A stretch of DNA of 13,990 nucleotides from an uncultured Flavobacterium sp. (GCF_946479975.1 NZ_CAMLIX010000134.1:1-13990), one strand, 5' to 3'; shown: positions 1-7,485, counted from the stretch's first letter. Program-made: numbers and translations. The notes: generated by a model from the sequence alone, not told the origin.

Positions 1-754
1 GAGCGCCTTGCGTAAAGTCAAAATCATCATCGGTAGTTCTAAAAGAAACTAAATTGCTCATATTCAAATCTCCGCCATAACATTCGAATGAATCATCGTT
101 TGAAAAACTAATTTGGATATTACTTACAGTTGTCTTTCTTCCAACACCCGCAAGCGAAAGTCCGTTTAATTCTTTTGAAGCACTTAATTTTCTTCCTGCA
201 TATTCGATTCTTACATATTTTAAAATCCCAGAATTATCCTCAGCATCCTGACCTCCGTAATGATTTAAATTGGCTTCTAAGTCAAAAGGTAAAGTATGTA
301 TCCCGCCTAAATAATTTATGGGCGCTTTTCCACAGATGATAATACCTCCCCAGTCGCCTGGTTTTCTGTTATTTATTTCGTTTTCTGATGTAAAGATGAT
401 AGGGTCAGTCTCAAGTCCTTCTGCCATAATTTTTGAACCAGTGGTAATTACCAGAGTACCACAGGTTTTGTCATCACCTCGTATTACAGTTCCAGGCTCA
501 ATAGTTAGAGTTGCATTATTTGTAACGTATACAACGCCAACTAAATGATATGTATTGCGCTTTAATAATCGAGTATCTTTGTCGATTGTTCCAGCAATTA
601 TATTGGTTGCTTCATTGTAGTCAGTAGCAGCAGGTCTAAAATTGGTCCAATTATTCAGCCAGTTCGTGTTTCCAATAATTCCTTTTGGTTGTTGGGCATG
701 TACAAAAAAGCTGATAATAAATGTAATAGATGCAATAAGTACTTTTGTTTTCAT
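1..754 (-). CDS. Secreted repetitive protein, N-terminal part (3' end outside window)
   Basis: The reading frame opens at an ATG at 754-752 and stays open to the left edge, giving 251 residues of a longer protein. The N terminus is a clear Sec signal peptide (MKTKVLIASI start, hydrophobic core, probable cut after Ala20 before QQPKG), so it is exported. From about residue 75 the chain is rich in Gly, Asn, Asp and beta-branched residues. It contains 'ATLTIEPGTVIRG' (81-93), 'GDWGGIIICGKAP' (133-145), 'VRIEYAG' (181-187), 'LNGLSLAGVG' (196-205) and 'DDSFECYGG' (220-228). I recognise these as typical of large Bacteroidetes secreted proteins with parallel-beta-helix-like repeats. Such proteins often end in a type IX secretion C-terminal domain, which cannot be checked here. 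The function is unknown to me. Binding or processing of an external polymer is only a guess from the fold. Confidence 0.85.
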   Translation of the reverse strand, partial: MKTKVLIASITFIISFFVHAQQPKGIIGNTNWLNNWTNFRPAATDYNEATNIIAGTIDKDTRLLKRNTYHLVGVVYVTNNATLTIEPGTVIRGDDKTCGTLVITTGSKIMAEGLETDPIIFTSENEINNRKPGDWGGIIICGKAPINYLGGIHTLPFDLEANLNHYGGQDAEDNSGILKYVRIEYAGRKLSASKELNGLSLAGVGRKTTVSNIQISFSNDDSFECYGGDLNMSNLVSFRTTDDDFDFTQGA

Positions 755-796
755 AACTATGATTTTAATTTCTAGTTTTTGATTTTTTAATTTCCC

Positions 797-824
797 CAAA
801 ATTAGAAGCCGTATGTTAATCAAA
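797..824 (-). promoter_or_regulatory. Bacteroidetes-type promoter of the secreted-protein gene
   Basis: Read on the minus strand, TTTG (824-821) is followed after 16 bases by TAATTTTG (804-797), matching the -33 TTTG / -7 TAnnTTTG pattern of Bacteroidetes. The spacer is slightly shorter than usual. It lies 43 bases upstream of the ATG at 754. Confidence 0.5.
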
Positions 825-900
825 GTCCTGATGCTTATTACGAAAGCGTTACTTTACTATTAAGAATGTTAAGGTTTTGAAAAGTCTATAAAAAAATAAA

Positions 901-925
901 CCCCGACAAATCTAGTCTGTCGGGG
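901..925 (-). terminator. Intrinsic terminator of the marR-nitroreductase-yceI unit
   Basis: CCCCGACA (901-908) and TGTCGGGG (918-925) form a perfect 8-bp GC-rich stem with a 9-base loop. Read on the minus strand the stem is followed by TTTATTTTTTT, giving a good intrinsic terminator 34 bases after the yceI stop. The plus-strand side has a shorter T run (926-929), so it may act in both directions. Confidence 0.85.
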
Positions 926-958
926 TTTTGTATATTTTGAATTAGTAAGTCTAAAATA

Positions 959-1525
959 TTAGAATTTTAAAGCTACTGTTAATTCGAAATCGTCATTGAT
1001 AGTTTTGTCTCCTAAGTTTTCGAAGAAGTTACCAGAGTTGTATTTGATATCGTATTTAGTTCTATCAACTTTAAAGTTAGTTGTAGCAGTGTTACCAGCT
1101 ACAGTGATATCAAAAGTAACAGGTTTAGTGATTCCTTTGATAGTTAAGTCTGCAGTTACAGTGTAAACGTCAGCAGATTTAGAACCAATTTTTTTGAAAA
1201 CTAATTTTGCAGTTGGGAATTTATCTGTTCCAAAGAAATCGTCAGCTTTTAAGTGACCGTTTAATTTTCCTTGGTATTCTCCAGTTAAATCTGTAGAAGT
1301 TAATGAAGTCATATCAACAGTAAAACTACCTCCAGTTAATTTTTTTCCTTTGAAAACTACAGCTCCGTCTTTGAAGTTTACAGTTCCAGAGTGCTCTCCA
1401 GTTACTTTTTTACCTACCCATTTAATAGTAGATGCTTTTACGTCGATTTTTTTAGTTTGAGCGTTTACTGAGATTCCAGCTGCTGCTACGAATAATGCTA
1501 TTGCAATAGTTTTTAAATTTTTCAT
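959..1525 (-). CDS. YceI-family exported lipid-binding protein
   Basis: The product has 188 residues, the usual length for a single YceI domain. A signal peptide (MKNLKTIAIA start, Ala-rich core, probable cut after Ala22 in 'SVNA-QT') points to the periplasm. The mature part matches the YceI pattern: an opening 'STIKWVGKKVTGEHSGTV', then 'GGSFTVDMTSLTSTDL', 'LKADDFFGTDKFPTAKLVF' and a closing 'NDDFELTVAL'. YceI proteins are lipocalin-like beta barrels that bind polyisoprenoid or other amphiphilic molecules, and in several bacteria they are induced by stress. The gene starts 39 bases after the nitroreductase stop with no obvious promoter between, and a strong terminator follows it. It is therefore probably the last gene of the MarR-controlled unit. 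The ligand is not predictable from sequence. Confidence 0.93.
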   Translation of the reverse strand: MKNLKTIAIALFVAAAGISVNAQTKKIDVKASTIKWVGKKVTGEHSGTVNFKDGAVVFKGKKLTGGSFTVDMTSLTSTDLTGEYQGKLNGHLKADDFFGTDKFPTAKLVFKKIGSKSADVYTVTADLTIKGITKPVTFDITVAGNTATTNFKVDRTKYDIKYNSGNFFENLGDKTINDDFELTVALKF

Positions 1526-1564
1526 GTTTTTTTAAATTAAAATTTGAATTGGATTAATAAATAA

Positions 1565-2197
1565 TTATAGTGTGATAAATAATTCTTCGTTTGATTTTCT
1601 AACTTTTTTACTGTGCTGCGATTTGTCGTCTTCATGTCTGTAACCAACTGTTGCAATTACTGAAGCATTTAAACCTAATTTGTCGAAACCTAAAATTTCG
1701 TTGAATTTTGCAGCGTTGAAACCTTCCATTGGAGTAGCGTCAATTTTTAATTCGGCTGCTGCATTTAATAAATTTCCTAAAGCTAAATAAGTTTGTTTTG
1801 CTGTCCAGATATGTTTTGCTTCTGCAGATAAATTAGCAATTACACCTTTCATCATATCGCTGAATCCGCCTAATGCATCAACTGGAACACCTCTAACTTC
1901 GCTGATATTGCTGATGTATTTGTCAACAGATCCTGCATCAAGATTTAAATCGTTTGCAAAAATAAATAGGTGAGAAGCATCTGTAATTTGAGTTTGTCCC
2001 CAAGCTGCTGCTTTAAGTTCTTCTCTTAATGCTGGATTTTCTACAATGATTACTTTATAAGGCTGTAAACCGTAAGAAGATGCACTTAATCTAACGGCTT
2101 CTTTTAAAGCACTTACATCTGCATCTGATATTTTTTTTGAGGCATCAAATTGTTTGGTAGCATATCTCCAATTTTGATTTTCTACGAAATTGCTCAT
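1565..2197 (-). CDS. NfsB-like nitroreductase, NAD(P)H-dependent FMN oxidoreductase
   Basis: The 210-residue product is typical in length for the NfsB/NfnB branch of the nitroreductase superfamily, a cytosolic FMN-dependent homodimer that transfers hydride from NAD(P)H to nitro compounds, quinones or related electrophiles. The N-terminal 'RYATKQFD' (11-18) supplies the Arg/Lys that contact the FMN phosphate, and 'SASSYGLQPYKV' (38-49) is the second FMN-binding segment. 'PMEGFN' near residue 156 and 'ASVIATVGYR' (178-187) are also family-typical. The gene begins 9 bases after the stop of the MarR gene, so the two are almost certainly co-transcribed. Together with the YceI gene this suggests a response to an electrophile, quinone or nitro compound sensed by MarR. 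The physiological substrate cannot be deduced. Confidence 0.93.
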   Translation of the reverse strand: MSNFVENQNWRYATKQFDASKKISDADVSALKEAVRLSASSYGLQPYKVIIVENPALREELKAAAWGQTQITDASHLFIFANDLNLDAGSVDKYISNISEVRGVPVDALGGFSDMMKGVIANLSAEAKHIWTAKQTYLALGNLLNAAAELKIDATPMEGFNAAKFNEILGFDKLGLNASVIATVGYRHEDDKSQHSKKVRKSNEELFITL

Positions 2198-2206
2198 AAT
2201 ATTACT

Positions 2207-2665
2207 TTATTTATTGGTTCTAAATTTTTCTAATAATTGATTTAAAAAAACTAATTCGTCTGGTTTTAAATTGTCTGCAAATGCATTTTCATGTTCATCT
2301 ACTTTCGGATCTAATTCCTTTAAAACATCGAGTCCTTTTTGTGTAATCAAAACTTCTATTTTTCGTCGATTATCTGGACAGACATTTCGGGTAACAAATT
2401 CTTTTAATAATAATTTGTCTACCAATCTTGTTGTGTTACTTGTTTTTGCAAGCATTCGTTCTTGTATCACGCACATATTAGCAGGTTTCCCTTTTTGTCC
2501 TCTTAATATACGTAACACATTATATTGTTCACCAGACAAATCATACGGTTTAATCAACTCGCTGAAATGATCCTGAATCACATTTTGTGTGTACATGATA
2601 TTCAGAATAACTTTTTTCGCATTATCCATCTTAACCGTACTCTTAATAACCTCTTCAATTGTCAT
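2207..2665 (-). CDS. MarR-family transcriptional regulator
   Basis: I place the start at the ATG at 2665-2663 (MTIEEVIKST), giving 152 residues. An in-frame ATG 66 bases further upstream would lie beyond the promoter and both operator palindromes, and it adds an unusual Tyr/Thr-rich leader. The product is a winged-helix repressor: 'QNVIQDHF' and 'PYDLSGEQYNVLRILRG' form the dimer/helix 1-2 part, 'CVIQERMLAKTSNTTRLVDKLL' includes the recognition helix, and 'RNVCPDNRRKIEVLITQKG' is the wing. It resembles the OhrR/MhqR-like group that controls oxidative- or electrophile-stress genes. One Cys lies just before the recognition helix (in 'NMCVIQ') and one in the wing, so redox sensing is possible but unproven. 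It heads an operon with the nitroreductase (9-base gap) and yceI. Confidence 0.93.
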   Translation of the reverse strand: MTIEEVIKSTVKMDNAKKVILNIMYTQNVIQDHFSELIKPYDLSGEQYNVLRILRGQKGKPANMCVIQERMLAKTSNTTRLVDKLLLKEFVTRNVCPDNRRKIEVLITQKGLDVLKELDPKVDEHENAFADNLKPDELVFLNQLLEKFRTNK

Positions 2666-2680
2666 AGTAGTAAGTGTATA

Positions 2681-2726
2681 ATTTGTATATACAAATGTAT
2701 AACTTTTAATAGTTGTATATACAACT
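2681..2726 (-). promoter_or_regulatory. marR promoter with two perfect palindromic operators
   Basis: Two 16-bp perfect palindromes, ATTTGTATATACAAAT (2681-2696) and AGTTGTATATACAACT (2711-2726), share the 12-base core TTGTATATACAA. Their centres are exactly 30 bp apart, so they sit on the same DNA face. On the minus strand, TACATTTG (2699-2692) is a -7 box overlapping the proximal palindrome, and TTG (2724-2722) in the distal palindrome lies 22 bases upstream as the -33 element. A bound MarR dimer at either site would block RNA polymerase, giving negative autoregulation. Confidence 0.85.
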
Positions 2727-2731
2727 GTCAT

Positions 2732-2963
2732 GTTAATAATTTGTTAATTAGTTAAAATCTGAATTGCTTTTTCCAAAAGCATAACTTTTAGGGATATAAA
2801 AGTAATCTATTTTTTGGTTTTAAAGTATTGATATTTTGATGTTTAACCTAAAATTAAAATTAAAAAATTCCAATAGTTTAGAAATCCGTTGAAAAATAAC
2901 TTTTGTAGGACTATTTGAAATGCAAATAAGATAAGTAATTAAAAATTAGTTGATATTTCATCT
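2732..2963. other. Intergenic gap between marR and the 3' end of glpD, no recognised feature
   Basis: This AT-rich stretch holds no convincing gene, strong hairpin or repeat. A weak imperfect dyad (CAATAGT near 2871 with ACTATTTG near 2910) lies downstream of glpD but has no T run that I would call a terminator. Confidence 0.5.
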
Positions 2964-4541
2964 TTATTGAAACTCAGAAAGTAGAAAACCTTTGGCAATT
3001 ACTTTAAAACTTGCAATTTCTTCTCTGATCCAAGCTTCATCGTGATTCAATTCCTTTGCTAATAATCTGGCTGTTTTTTCTGAAGATGCAATTGCAGCCC
3101 GTGCATCTAAGAATAATAAACGAACTCTTCTTGCCAAAATATCATCTACAGTTCTTGCCATTTCATAACGAATTGCCCAAACTGCCTCTGCCATTGTGAA
3201 TTCGTGATCAGGATGTAACTTTTCTTTTAATTCAGGTTCGTTTGTCTGTAATTCTATAATTTTAGAAATATCTGAACCATATATATACAGATGATTTTCT
3301 CTATCTACAGAAGAGGTTGGTTTATTTCCATGAATGGGAAGATGCTCCGTACGACATGCTTTTTGAGGTAATTGTCCCATTTTGATTGCTTTGTCGATAA
3401 TATCTTCTGCGATTTTTCTGTACGTTGTCCATTTTCCGCCTGTAATAGTAATTAATCCCGTTTCAGAAACTATAATTTTATGACTTCTAGAAACTTCTTT
3501 GGTACTTTTTCCTTCTTCTTTCGGCGCCGCCAAAGGGCGTAAACCTGCAAAAACAGAAAGAACGTCTGCTCTTGTTGGTTTTTTTGCTAGAAAACGCTGT
3601 GCAGTTTCCAAAACAAATTGAATTTCGCTTTCTAAGGCAATAGGTTCTAAACTTTGTTTCTTAATTAAAGTATCGGTTGTGCCAACAACAACGCGATTGT
3701 GCCACGGAACAGCAAATAAGACTCTTCCGTCTTTTGTTTTCGGAATCATCAAAGCATGTTCTCCCGGTAAAAATGATTTATCAAAAACCAAATGAATTCC
3801 CTGACTCGGAACAATGTATTTTTTGTAAACATTATCATTTAATTTCATGATAGCATTTGTAAAAACTCCTGTTGCATTTACAACAACATTACCTTTTACC
3901 TCATATTGAATACTGCTTTCCTGATCTTGAACCTGAACACCAATAATTTGATTTTTATCGTCTTTTAATAGATTTACCACTTTTACGTAATTTAAAATAC
4001 AAGCTCCATTTTCAATCGCAGTCTGCGCCATGTTAATAGCCAGTCGGGAATCATCAAATTGTCCGTCATGATAAATTACTCCATTTGCCAAGCCGTTTTC
4101 TTCTACGTTTGGAAGCAATTCGATAGTTTTTTTCTTAGAAAGATATTTTGAACTTCCTAAACTCAAACAACCCGACAATAAATCGTAAATTTTTAGTCCG
4201 ATAGTGTAAAAATAACCGCTCCACCAATTGTAATTTGGAATAACAAAAGATTGATTTTTAACTAAATGACCAGCATTTTGAGCCAAAAGACCTCTTTCCT
4301 TCAACGCTTCTCGAACTAAATGTACATTTCCTTGTTCTAGATAACGCACGCCGCCATGAACCAGTTTGGTGCTTCTGCTAGAAGTTCCTTTTGCAAAATC
4401 TACGGCTTCAAATAAAATGGTTTTATAACCTCGGCTTGCAGCATCAATAGCAGTACCGAGTCCGTTTGCGCCTCCGCCAATAATTATTACGTCCCATTTT
4501 TCAGAATTTTGCAGTTTGGATAATTGTTCAGAACGATTCAT
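2964..4541 (-). CDS. glpD: Aerobic glycerol-3-phosphate dehydrogenase (FAD)
   Basis: The start is placed at the ATG at 4541-4539 (MNRSEQLSKL), giving 525 residues. An in-frame ATG 39 bases upstream lies at the expected transcription start of the TAAGTTTG promoter, so it is unlikely to be used. The protein is a GlpD/GlpO-type flavoenzyme that oxidises sn-glycerol 3-phosphate to dihydroxyacetone phosphate at the inner membrane and passes electrons to quinone. 'DVIIIGGGANGLG' (17-29) is the FAD Rossmann motif, 'GTSSRSTKLVHGGVRYL' (52-68) the family signature, 'FAGLRPL' (331-337) a substrate-site segment, and 'TGGKWTTYRKIAED' (367-380) the C-terminal flavin motif. The rest is the helical cap domain ('RRVRLLFLDARAA'). 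No glpF or glpK is beside it. It appears to be a single-gene unit. Confidence 0.95.
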   Translation of the reverse strand: MNRSEQLSKLQNSEKWDVIIIGGGANGLGTAIDAASRGYKTILFEAVDFAKGTSSRSTKLVHGGVRYLEQGNVHLVREALKERGLLAQNAGHLVKNQSFVIPNYNWWSGYFYTIGLKIYDLLSGCLSLGSSKYLSKKKTIELLPNVEENGLANGVIYHDGQFDDSRLAINMAQTAIENGACILNYVKVVNLLKDDKNQIIGVQVQDQESSIQYEVKGNVVVNATGVFTNAIMKLNDNVYKKYIVPSQGIHLVFDKSFLPGEHALMIPKTKDGRVLFAVPWHNRVVVGTTDTLIKKQSLEPIALESEIQFVLETAQRFLAKKPTRADVLSVFAGLRPLAAPKEEGKSTKEVSRSHKIIVSETGLITITGGKWTTYRKIAEDIIDKAIKMGQLPQKACRTEHLPIHGNKPTSSVDRENHLYIYGSDISKIIELQTNEPELKEKLHPDHEFTMAEAVWAIRYEMARTVDDILARRVRLLFLDARAAIASSEKTARLLAKELNHDEAWIREEIASFKVIAKGFLLSEFQ

Positions 4542-4582
4542 GTTTTGGCTTTTATTTATTTTTTGGGAAATATTGTTCAAAG

Positions 4583-4590
4583 CAAACTTA
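4583..4590 (-). promoter_or_regulatory. Candidate -7 box of glpD
   Basis: TAAGTTTG on the minus strand fits TAnnTTTG and would start transcription near 4577-4580, about 36 bases before the chosen ATG. I see no good TTG at -33, so this is a partial promoter match. Confidence 0.4.
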
Positions 4591-4672
4591 ACGAAAGGAA
4601 ATTAATAATTGGTGAAGAAAAAGTTTTTGGTTTTATTTTGTTTCAGGTTTCATGTTGATTGTCTGTGAACAT

Positions 4673-4796
4673 ATTTAACCGCAAAGCACACAAAGTTTTT
4701 TACAAATAGAGCTTTGTAAAAAGCGCAAAGTTCGCAAAGCTTTGTAAATAAACTTTGCGAACTTTGCGTATATCTTAGCGAGCTTTGCGGTTAAAT
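4673..4796. repeat. Nested palindromic repeat built from CGCAAAG units
   Basis: An outer perfect 15-bp inverted repeat (ATTTAACCGCAAAGC at 4673-4687, its complement at 4782-4796) encloses two further hairpins. One has 10-bp arms, TTTTTACAAA (4697-4706) and TTTGTAAAAA (4713-4722). The other has perfect 16-bp arms, CGCAAAGTTCGCAAAG (4724-4739) and its complement (4753-4768). The element lies between the glpD promoter and the stop of the PmpB-like gene, where it could also end transcription of the sulfur cassette. I associate AACCGCAAAG-rich palindromes with Flavobacterium intergenic repeats. Confidence 0.85.
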
Positions 4797-4818
4797 CAAC
4801 TTAAACTTGAAACAAATT

Positions 4819-5295
4819 TTAATGTGGGAGTTTATCTTTTATCAAACCATAAAACCAAGTTCCAGCGATTGCACACAATAAAGTCACAACAATTACAGTC
4901 GCTCCCGTACCAATTTGTGCAAAAAGCGGACCTGGACAAGCTCCAGTTATTGCCCATCCGAAACCAAATAGTAGACCTCCGTAGATTTGTCCTTTGTTAA
5001 AAGTCTTTGGCTGGATTTCGATTTTTTCGCCATCCAAAGTTTTGATGTTGAATTTTTTAATCAATTGAACGGATATTAATCCCACAACAACAGCGCATCC
5101 AATTACTCCGTACATATGAAATGATTGAAGATGGAACATTTCCTGAATACTGAACCAGCTAATGATTTCTGCTTTTACGAATACGATTCCGAAGAAAATT
5201 CCAACGATTAAATATTTTAAGTTCGCTAATGCATTTTCTTTTTTTGCACTTGCGTTGATTCCTTCGCCGTCTATATTTTTATTTTCTAAACTCAT
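4819..5295 (-). CDS. DUF6691/YeeE-type membrane protein (PmpB-like half transporter)
   Basis: The 158-residue protein has about four membrane segments (near residues 28-45, 60-78, 103-118 and 128-150) after a polar N-terminal tail. 'GGLLFGFGWAITGACPGP' (106-122) carries the conserved Cys (C120) of the YeeE/YedE sulfur-transport family; in the thiosulfate importer TsuA such cysteines line the path of the substrate. The DUF6691 half and the neighbouring PmpA-like half are usually encoded side by side, and each looks like half of a full-length YeeE. The gene starts 10 bases after the PmpA-like stop, so the two are translated from one message. A role in moving a sulfur compound (thiosulfate, sulfide or polysulfide) across the inner membrane is inferred from the family and the adjacent CstB-like enzyme. 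Direction and substrate are unknown. Confidence 0.85.
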   Translation of the reverse strand: MSLENKNIDGEGINASAKKENALANLKYLIVGIFFGIVFVKAEIISWFSIQEMFHLQSFHMYGVIGCAVVVGLISVQLIKKFNIKTLDGEKIEIQPKTFNKGQIYGGLLFGFGWAITGACPGPLFAQIGTGATVIVVTLLCAIAGTWFYGLIKDKLPH

Positions 5296-5305
5296 TTTTG
5301 AAATT

Positions 5306-5875
5306 TTAAAGTGAAAGAATATAAGGTAAAATCAAAAGAGACATTACAAAACCGCCAATCATAAAACAGATTGTAGCAACTAAAGAAGGCCATTGTAAAT
5401 TTGATAATCCCATAATAGCGTGTCCGCTTGTGCATCCGCCGGCGTAACGTGTCCCAAAACCAACTAGAAATCCGCCAACAACCATCATAATAAAGCCGCG
5501 AACTGTCAATAAACTTTCCCAAGAAAATAATTGTACAGGAACTAAACCTGTATGATCTGTGATTCCGTAAGTGGCTAATTGTGATGAAAGTTCAGGAGCA
5601 ATTTGCACAGGATTTGGATTTGATAAAAAATACGCACCAATAACGCCTCCAAAAAATATCCCTAAAACAAAGAATAAATTCCAGCTTTCTTTTTTCCAAT
5701 CGTATTTAAAAAACGAAATATTGGCAGGAATACATGCTGCACAAATATGACGCAGCGACGAACTAATCCCAAAAGATTTATTTCCGATAATTAATAAAAT
5801 TGGAACTGTTAATCCAATCAACGGACCTGCAACGTACCAAGGCCATGGTTCTTTAATGATTTCGAGTATATTCAT
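5306..5875 (-). CDS. YeeE/YedE family membrane protein (PmpA-like half transporter)
   Basis: The product has 189 residues with roughly five membrane segments (about 14-31, 66-85, 121-141, 143-158 and 164-187). It carries the family's cysteine motifs: 'ICAACIP' (44-50, C45 and C48) and 'GGCTSGHAIMG' (146-156, C148). The latter is the YeeE/YedE signature in which Cys is thought to hand over the sulfur substrate. It pairs with the PmpB-like gene 10 bases downstream. Upstream, 169 bases separate it from the CstB-like enzyme, and a palindromic repeat fills most of that gap, so it may have its own promoter or rely on read-through. The cassette order (persulfide enzyme, PmpA, PmpB) is one I know from Bacteroidetes and Proteobacteria and points to sulfur handling. 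Confidence 0.88.
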   Translation of the reverse strand: MNILEIIKEPWPWYVAGPLIGLTVPILLIIGNKSFGISSSLRHICAACIPANISFFKYDWKKESWNLFFVLGIFFGGVIGAYFLSNPNPVQIAPELSSQLATYGITDHTGLVPVQLFSWESLLTVRGFIMMVVGGFLVGFGTRYAGGCTSGHAIMGLSNLQWPSLVATICFMIGGFVMSLLILPYILSL

Positions 5876-5910
5876 TTTTTAATTTAAAAAATTAAGTGTT
5901 TTATTTTTTA

Positions 5911-6025
5911 ACCATATAAGTGATATAAGTAATTATAAGTTGGAGAGTACTTATAGACTTAATTAAGCTAAATATAAGGTTTAGATTGCGCCCAAACTAA
6001 AATGAACTTATATTACTTATATGGT
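5911..6025. repeat. ACCATATAAGT palindromic repeat, long copy
   Basis: A 115-bp element bounded by 20-base arms: left arm 5911-5930 starts ACCATATAAGT and right arm 6006-6025 ends ACTTATATGGT. The arms match at 19 of 20 positions, and the mismatch becomes a G-U pair in RNA. The last 29 bases (5997-6025) are identical to the end of a second copy at 7574-7644. It fills the gap between the CstB-like and PmpA-like genes. Confidence 0.85.
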
Positions 6026-6044
6026 GAAAAATTTATGTTCAAGG

Positions 6045-7463
6045 TTATGCTTTCAAAACTTTACTTTGACAAATGAAATCTGATTTTGGAATGCTTGTTT
6101 TTGAAATTGCTCCGAAACCGCCTTCCACTTCAGAAAAATTCCTGAAACCTCTGGCTTGCAAAATAGAAGCGGCAATCATACTTCTGTAACCTCCAGCGCA
6201 ATGTAGATAAAAATGTTCGTTTGGGTTAATATCTTTTACCCAGTCATTAATATAAGCTAGTGGTTTGCTGTAAGCGTCATCAATATGCTCGGCTGCGTAT
6301 TCTGTTTCTTTGCGAATATCTACAACTTTATCTTCACCAAATTTAAATTCATTTGAAAATTGCTCGGCTGTAATTCTGTTCACAGTATCAATTTCAAAAC
6401 CTGCATTTTGCCAAGCTTCAAAACCGCCATCCAAATGACCGATAATAGTATCAAAACCAACACGGCTCAAACGCGTTACGGTTTCTTCTTCCATTCCAAC
6501 TGTGGTAACCAATATAATAGGTTGTTTTACATTTGCAATTAAAGTTCCAACCCACGGCGCAAAATCACCATTGATCCCGATATTTATAGACTGCGGAATA
6601 AATCCTTTACTAAAATCGGCTGCACTTCTTGTGTCTAGAATCAAAGCTCCAGTTTCTTCTGCAACAACTTCAAATTCTTTCTCATTTATGGCTTTCATTC
6701 CGTTGTCTAAAACAGTTTCAAAGCTTTCGTAACCTTGTTTGTTCATAGCAACGTTCATGCTGAAATAGGCTGGAGGAGGCAATAATCCGTCGGTAACTTC
6801 TTTGATGAATTCTTCTTCAGTCATATCGGCACGTAATGCGTAATTAGCAACTTTCTGATTTCCAATAGTCGAAACCGTTTCTTTGCTCATATTTTTCCCG
6901 CAGGCGCTTCCTGCACCGTGCGCAGGATAAACGATTACGTCATCGGCCAAGGTCATGATTTTATCTCTTAATGAATGAAATAAAATTCCCGCCAATTGAT
7001 CTTGTGTCATTCCCGCTGCTTTTTGAGCTAAATCAGGACGACCAACATCGCCAATGAATAAAGTGTCTCCAGAGAAAATTGCGTGATCTTTTCCATTTTC
7101 ATCAATTAATAAAAAGGTAGAACTTTCCATAGTGTGCCCAGGAGTGTGCAGCACTTTAATCGTAACATTCCCAAGTTTAAATTCTTGTCCGTCTTTCGCA
7201 GAAATACAGTCAAATTCGCAGGAAGCATTAGGTCCGTAAACGATTGGCGCTCCAGTTTCTTTGCTTAAATCAACATGTCCAGAAACGAAATCGGCGTGGA
7301 AATGTGTTTCAAAAATATATTTCAATTTTACTCCGTCACGCTCCAAACGATCTAAGTAAGGCTGAGTTTCTCTAAGCGGATCAATAATGGCCGCTTCGCC
7401 ATTTGAGGTGATATAATACGCACCTTGCGCAAGGCATCCGGTGTAAATTTGTTCGATTTTCAT
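6045..7463 (-). CDS. CstB-like persulfide dioxygenase/sulfurtransferase (MBL fold plus two rhodanese domains)
   Basis: I choose the ATG at 7463-7461 (MKIEQIYTGC), giving 472 residues. A longer frame opens upstream of the -7 box at 7490-7497 and adds residues unlike the family. Residues 1-240 are an ETHE1/CstB-type metallo-beta-lactamase with non-haem-iron ligands: 'THFHADF' (H54, H56, D58), 'TPGH' (H110), 'SGDTLFIGDVGRPD' (D133) and 'YPAHG' (H182). Residues ~262-357 are a first rhodanese domain whose active-loop Cys is missing (LVTTVGMEEE), and ~363-460 are a second with an intact Cys in 'HCAGGYRS' (C422). MBL, pseudo-rhodanese, active rhodanese is the layout of staphylococcal CstB, which oxidises low-molecular-weight persulfides to thiosulfate in the cytosol. 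With the two YeeE-type proteins downstream it forms a sulfide/persulfide detoxification cassette. Confidence 0.92.
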   Translation of the reverse strand: MKIEQIYTGCLAQGAYYITSNGEAAIIDPLRETQPYLDRLERDGVKLKYIFETHFHADFVSGHVDLSKETGAPIVYGPNASCEFDCISAKDGQEFKLGNVTIKVLHTPGHTMESSTFLLIDENGKDHAIFSGDTLFIGDVGRPDLAQKAAGMTQDQLAGILFHSLRDKIMTLADDVIVYPAHGAGSACGKNMSKETVSTIGNQKVANYALRADMTEEEFIKEVTDGLLPPPAYFSMNVAMNKQGYESFETVLDNGMKAINEKEFEVVAEETGALILDTRSAADFSKGFIPQSINIGINGDFAPWVGTLIANVKQPIILVTTVGMEEETVTRLSRVGFDTIIGHLDGGFEAWQNAGFEIDTVNRITAEQFSNEFKFGEDKVVDIRKETEYAAEHIDDAYSKPLAYINDWVKDINPNEHFYLHCAGGYRSMIAASILQARGFRNFSEVEGGFGAISKTSIPKSDFICQSKVLKA

Positions 7464-7485
7464 GATTGGTATTATAAAATGATGG

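Noticed and set aside
130..548. Open frames on the plus strand opposite the secreted-protein gene
   Set aside because: They lie antisense to a frame with a clear signal peptide and family motifs and encode no recognisable protein.
2666..2731. Longer N terminus for the MarR protein
   Set aside because: The extra start lies upstream of the -7 box and inside or beyond both operator palindromes, and the added residues do not resemble the family.
2271..2755. Plus-strand open frames opposite marR
   Set aside because: Antisense shadows of a well-supported regulator gene, with no motif.
4673..4796. CRISPR-like array because of the regular CGCAAAG words
   Set aside because: The words are too short, unevenly spaced and in both orientations; no unique spacers and no cas genes.
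5292..5522. Open frame overlapping the PmpA-like gene in another frame
   Set aside because: Same-strand frame shadow; composition is not protein-like and the overlapping gene is well supported.
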